Assembly (NCBI RefSeq): GCF_030687535.1 | Contig: NZ_CP117437.1 | Span: 5,949,501-6,013,500, forward strand | Source of the DNA: Pseudomonas sp. FP2335 | Lineage (GTDB): Bacteria; Pseudomonadota; Gammaproteobacteria; Pseudomonadales; Pseudomonadaceae | Direction of reading: 5' to 3' | Length of the DNA stretch: 64,000 nt | Part shown: in pieces, positions 60,670 through 64,000 of the stretch | Numbering within the stretch: position 1 is the first letter of the stretch | Layout: each line of letters opens with the position of its first letter | The notes under the pieces: model-generated | Databases searched by the model: none | The model's input: only the letters and a program-made list of their open reading frames with translations | What the model was told of the DNA's origin: nothing | Program-made: the position numbers and the translations under genes

Positions 60670-61079
60670 GCCTGCACATGCTCGACCTGGAAGGGGCTGC
60701 CCTCGGCAGCCGCTTTCCACTCGATCAGGTGCTCGACGCGCTGGCGTGGAACAGCGACGGCCTGATCGCGGCCATCGCCCAGCAATACGGCAGCGGCGAA
60801 GTGCTGATGCTGGCCTGGATGAACCGCCAGGCCCTCGACGAAACCCTCGCCACCGGCCAGGTCTGCTACTGGTCGCGCTCGCGCCAGCGGCTGTGGCGCA
60901 AAGGCGAATCTTCCGGCCACAGGCAACAGTTGGTGCAAGCGCGCCTGGACTGCGACGGCGATGCCGTGCTGCTGATCGTCGACCAGCACGGCCCGGCCTG
61001 TCACACCGGCCGACCCACCTGCTTCTACAACGCTATCGACGGCGACCTCATCCACATCATCACGGAGCCCTCAGCATGA
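60666..61079 (+). CDS. hisI2: Phosphoribosyl-AMP cyclohydrolase paralogue HisI2
   Basis: HisI opens the purine ring of PR-AMP in histidine synthesis. The 137-residue protein keeps the family metal residues: D95, D97 and D99 in LDCDGDAV, C96, and C112 and C119 in ACHTGRPTCFY. So the paralogue keeps the zinc-binding cysteines; its advantage under zinc limitation is not evident from sequence. Placement in COG0523/zinc clusters is known from comparative work on this family. It overlaps the preceding and following genes by four bases each. Confidence 0.93.
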   Translation: MSLHMLDLEGAALGSRFPLDQVLDALAWNSDGLIAAIAQQYGSGEVLMLAWMNRQALDETLATGQVCYWSRSRQRLWRKGESSGHRQQLVQARLDCDGDAVLLIVDQHGPACHTGRPTCFYNAIDGDLIHIITEPSA

Positions 61080-61636
61080 TCCGCAAAAACCCTTCCGGCG
61101 ATCTGCCAGTGATTGCCGAATCGGCCTACGTCGACAAGACCGCCATCATCTGCGGCAAGGTGATAATCGGTGAGAACGTCTTCGTCGGCCCCTACGCCGT
61201 GATCCGCGCCGACGAGGTCGACGCCAGCGGCGCCATGGACCCGATCACCATCGGCGCCAACTCCAACATCCAGGACGGCGTGGTGATCCACTCCAAGTCC
61301 GGCGCCGCCGTGACCATCGGCGAGTTCACCTCCATCGCCCACCGCTCCATCGTCCACGGCCCCTGCACCGTTGGCGACCGCGTGTTCATCGGCTTCAACA
61401 GCGTGCTGTTCAACTGCGCCGTGGGCGATGGCTGCGTGGTGCGCCACAACTCGGTGGTCGACGGTCGCGACTTGCCCGACACGTTCTACGTACCCTCCAC
61501 CACCCGCATCGGGCCCAACACCGACCTGTCGCAGTTTCCGCCAGTGAGCGTCAGCGCCTCGGAATTTTCCGAAGACGTCGCGCGCACCAACGTCGACCTG
61601 GTGCGCGGCTACAAAGCCCTGCAAAACGAGTTCTGA
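61076..61636 (+). CDS. Gamma-class carbonic anhydrase-like protein
   Basis: The 186-residue left-handed beta-helix protein has hexapeptide repeats (IICGKVIIGENVFVGPYAVI) and the three histidine ligands of gamma carbonic anhydrase: H72 (VVIHSKS), H89 (SIAHRS) and H94 (IVHGP). Gamma enzymes can use iron or cobalt instead of zinc, so it may replace a zinc beta-type carbonic anhydrase. Translation is coupled to hisI2, and pyrC2 starts three bases after its stop. Confidence 0.93.
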   Translation: MIRKNPSGDLPVIAESAYVDKTAIICGKVIIGENVFVGPYAVIRADEVDASGAMDPITIGANSNIQDGVVIHSKSGAAVTIGEFTSIAHRSIVHGPCTVGDRVFIGFNSVLFNCAVGDGCVVRHNSVVDGRDLPDTFYVPSTTRIGPNTDLSQFPPVSVSASEFSEDVARTNVDLVRGYKALQNEF

Positions 61637-61639
61637 GCC

Positions 61640-62977
61640 ATGAGCCGCCTGCTGATCCGCAACGCCCGCCTGGTGAATGAAGGCCAGCAATTCGACGCCG
61701 ATGTGCTGATCGCCAATGGCCGCATCGAGAAAATCGCCGGCAGCATCGAAGGCTGCAACGCGCCCGTGGCCATCGATGCCCAGGGCCAGTGGCTGCTGCC
61801 GGGCATGATCGATGACCAGGTGCACTTTCGCGAACCCGGCGCGCCGGACAAAGGCAGCTTCTACAGTGAATCCCGCGCGGCGGTGGCCGGCGGTATCACC
61901 AGCTTCATGGACATGCCCAACACCAGCCCGGCCACCCTCACCCTCGAGGCCCTGGCCGATAAAAAACGCCGCGCCGCGCTGCACTCGGTGGCCAATTACG
62001 CCTTTCACTTCGGCGTAAGCAACGACAACCTCGACACCGTCGCCGCCCTCGACCCGCGTGAAGTGGCCGGCGTCAAAGTGTTCATGGGCGCCTCCACCGG
62101 CAATATGCTGGTGGACGATCCGCGCATCCTCGAGCGCCTGTTTGCCGAAGTACCGACCATCCTGCTGGCCCACTGCGAACACACGCCAAGCATCCTGGCC
62201 AACGAACAGCGCCTGCGCGAGCGCTTTGGCGAGCACATCCCCGCCGTCGCCCACGCGCTGATCCGCGATGCGCATGCCTGCTATCGCTCGTCGTCCTTTG
62301 CGGTGGAATTGGCCAAGCGCCACGGCACCCGCCTGCATGTCCTGCACCTGACCAGCGCCCGTGAGCTGGCGTTGTTCGAAGACAAACCGCTGGCGGAAAA
62401 GCGCATTAGCGCTGAAGTCTGCATCCACCACTTGCTGTTCGACGACCGCGACTATCACCGCCTCGGCCACCAGATCAAATGCAACCCGGCGATCAAGACC
62501 CGCGCCGACCGCGACGCGCTGCGCCTGGCCTTGTTGAGTGAACGTCTGGATGTGATCGGCACTGACCATGCGCCGCATACCTGGGCGCAAAAACAGTTGG
62601 GGTATCGTGAGGCGCCGTCGGGTTTGCCCCTGGTGCAGCATGCACTGCCGGCGTTATTGGAGTTGGTGGCCGATGGGCATCTGCCCCTGACCACCCTGGT
62701 GGCGAAGACCAGTCATCGCGTGGCCGACCTGTTTGCCATCCCCGATCGCGGCTACCTGCGTGAAGGTTATTGGGCCGACCTGGTGTTGATCCAGCCCGAG
62801 CCTGCCGGCAAGCCGGTGAGCAGCCAAGCGATCCTTGGCCGCTGCGGCTGGACGCCCTTCGCCGGGCGCAGCTTTCGCCATAGCGTCAGCACCACCCTGG
62901 TCTCGGGCCACCTGGCGTGGCACAACGGCCAGGTGGTCGACAGCTGCCAGGGCTTGCCCCTGCACTTTTTGCGTTAA
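61640..62977 (+). CDS. pyrC2: Dihydroorotase paralogue PyrC2
   Basis: Dihydroorotase closes carbamoyl-aspartate to dihydroorotate in pyrimidine synthesis. The 445-residue protein is an amidohydrolase with MPNTSP, FMGASTGNML, AHCEHTP and GTDHAPHTW. The N-terminal metal motif reads DDQVHFREPG: the first histidine of the usual HxH pair is glutamine (Q60), with H62 and R64 kept. This fits a paralogue with altered metal use in a zinc-sparing operon. It is the last gene of that operon; its stop overlaps a convergent DUF3617 gene by four bases. Confidence 0.92.
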   Translation: MSRLLIRNARLVNEGQQFDADVLIANGRIEKIAGSIEGCNAPVAIDAQGQWLLPGMIDDQVHFREPGAPDKGSFYSESRAAVAGGITSFMDMPNTSPATLTLEALADKKRRAALHSVANYAFHFGVSNDNLDTVAALDPREVAGVKVFMGASTGNMLVDDPRILERLFAEVPTILLAHCEHTPSILANEQRLRERFGEHIPAVAHALIRDAHACYRSSSFAVELAKRHGTRLHVLHLTSARELALFEDKPLAEKRISAEVCIHHLLFDDRDYHRLGHQIKCNPAIKTRADRDALRLALLSERLDVIGTDHAPHTWAQKQLGYREAPSGLPLVQHALPALLELVADGHLPLTTLVAKTSHRVADLFAIPDRGYLREGYWADLVLIQPEPAGKPVSSQAILGRCGWTPFAGRSFRHSVSTTLVSGHLAWHNGQVVDSCQGLPLHFLR

Positions 62978-63495
62978 GCGCGGGGTTTGACCGTACCGCA
63001 ATCGTTGCCCAGCCACTGTGCGTGGCTGTCCAGGCTGCCCTTCTGCTGGATGCCGGTGGCATTGAAGGTGCCGTTGACGGTGGTGGTGAATTCCTTCTGG
63101 CTCTGGAAGGTCGCCACGCCGGTGCCCTGGGCTTTCGGGCAACTGAAGCGGAACTTCCACTGGTTGCCGGTCTTGTCGGTCACTTGCTGCTTGCAGCCCG
63201 ATTGCGGGTCGGTCAGGGGGATCGAATCCGAGGCGACCTGCGCCGGAGTCAGGCACACCTGCACGCCTTTGCCGGCCATGGTGATGCCCTGCTTTTCCAG
63301 CATGGCGCGCTGTTCGGGGGTCATCTGTTGCTTGAGCTGACCGAGGATCAGCGACAAGTCCGGCAGCTCCTGGTTATCGACTTTCATATTGCTGGTGGTC
63401 AATTCCCACAAGCCTGGCGCCAGCATCTGCGCCTGTGCTGCCACCGGCAGCGACAAACCAACAACCATGGCTAAGCAGAGCAGACGTGCATTCAT
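62974..63495 (-). CDS. DUF3617 domain-containing periplasmic protein
   Basis: The 173-residue protein has a signal peptide (LCLAMVVGLSLPVAAQA) and the DUF3617 pattern: opening MLAPGLWELTTSN, KGVQVCLTPAQV with the first conserved cysteine, DPQSGCKQQV, RFSCPKAQGTGVATF and a final cysteine in NDCGTVKPRA. The four cysteines probably form disulfides. The function of the family is unknown. The gene ends against pyrC2 and starts 130 bp from the divergent cls gene. Confidence 0.9.
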   Translation of the reverse strand: MNARLLCLAMVVGLSLPVAAQAQMLAPGLWELTTSNMKVDNQELPDLSLILGQLKQQMTPEQRAMLEKQGITMAGKGVQVCLTPAQVASDSIPLTDPQSGCKQQVTDKTGNQWKFRFSCPKAQGTGVATFQSQKEFTTTVNGTFNATGIQQKGSLDSHAQWLGNDCGTVKPRA

Positions 63496-63625
63496 CGGGT
63501 AACTCCTGGGTAATTGTGGGCGTTAGACGCCGCAAAGCGGTCAGTGTTGCACGGCAAAGAAAATAGCGACATTCGTCACCAGACATGGTCTGTTAGGCAT
63601 TGGATTGTCTGGAGTAACGTCGTCC

Positions 63626-64000
63626 ATGGATTTCTTTGGCCCACACCTGCTCGCCTACGTCATCGCCACGCTGCACTTTCTCGGGACCCTCGCCGCGCTC
63701 CACGCGGTGCTGACCGTCAGGACCGCGCAAGGCTCGATCGCCTGGGCCTTGTCGCTGATGTTCATGCCTTATCTCACGCTGATCCCCTACCTGATCTTTG
63801 GCCGCAGCACCTTCGACGCCTACATCCAGGCACGCCGCCAGGCCAACCAGGAAATGCACACCGCCATCACCGAGCTGAACTGGCGCCCGTGGGTCGAGGA
63901 AGCCCTCGCCGCGCGCAACTCCAGCGCCTACGCCTCGCTGCGCGCCATGCCCAAACTGGGACGCATGCCGTGCCTGGCCAACAACGACGTGCGCTTGTTG
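63626..64000 (+). CDS. cls: Cardiolipin synthase (partial, N-terminal part)
   Basis: The first 125 residues of a cardiolipin synthase, cut by the window end. The start [20 protein letters not shown] and the two N-terminal membrane segments ([19 protein letters not shown] and [20 protein letters not shown]), followed by [10 protein letters not shown] and RRQANQEM, are typical of the ClsA-type N-terminus; the two HKD phospholipase-D motifs lie beyond the window. GGAG lies 11 bases before the ATG at 63626. It makes cardiolipin from phosphatidylglycerol in the inner membrane. Confidence 0.9.
   Translation, partial: MDFFGPHLLAYVIATLHFLGTLAALHAVLTVRTAQGSIAWALSLMFMPYLTLIPYLIFGRSTFDAYIQARRQANQEMHTAITELNWRPWVEEALAARNSSAYASLRAMPKLGRMPCLANNDVRLL

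Overview
This is GC-rich chromosomal DNA from a Pseudomonas, most likely of the P. fluorescens group. The evidence is gene content and order: purK/purE, aspA, the pyruvate carboxylase genes pycA and oadA(pycB) with their LysR neighbour and RccR, uvrD, a KefB-type antiporter, pdxY, and a zinc-sparing cluster with dksA2, folE2 and pyrC2. REP/REPIN repeats typical of this group are also present. No tRNA, rRNA, CRISPR array, transposase or integrase was seen. The first gene (purK) and the last (cardiolipin synthase) are cut by the window edges.

Layout. 1-6.8 kb: purine genes (minus strand), a HypT-like LysR regulator, aspartase, a Na+/alanine-type symporter and type I asparaginase. 6.9-19.6 kb: an accessory block in which two giant paralogous proteins (about 1540 aa each, resembling the Pseudomonas 'dermonecrotic toxin/DUF6543' family) flank an AraC regulator, an acetylpolyamine amidohydrolase and a polyamine-binding protein. 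19.6-23 kb: a MocR-type regulator divergent from a PaiB-like protein and two GNAT acetyltransferases. 23-23.75 kb: five tandem copies of a roughly 163-bp REP-containing repeat. 23.8-28 kb: homocysteine methyltransferase divergent from an ABC binding protein and permease with no ATPase gene, then a short autotransporter. 28-33.7 kb: carbon-flux genes oadA/pycA, pycR and rccR. 33.8-40.2 kb: a membrane GGDEF/EAL protein, uvrD and a Tim44-domain protein.

40.3-47.6 kb is the most interesting region. It is a haem-acquisition locus that appears to join two systems. One part is cell-surface signalling: a FecI-type sigma factor behind a Fur-box-like site, a FecR sensor, and a TonB receptor carrying an STN signalling domain. 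The other is type XI (Slam-dependent) secretion: a small secreted hemophilin-like protein without a lipobox and a Slam outer-membrane translocon.

47.7-52.3 kb: SMI1/KNR4 protein, KefB-like antiporter, acyl-CoA thioesterase, pdxY and a DUF3301 protein. 52.2-63 kb: a zinc-limitation cluster arranged around two identical Zur-type palindromes (GTTATAnTATAAC). On the minus side are dksA2, zigA, a DUF1826 gene and a second CobW GTPase. Between the boxes lie a small secreted protein and a zinc amidase. On the plus side are folE2, a metal ABC transporter, hisI2, a gamma carbonic anhydrase and pyrC2. Together these import zinc, allocate it, and supply backup copies of metal-dependent enzymes. The window closes with a DUF3617 protein and the start of cardiolipin synthase.
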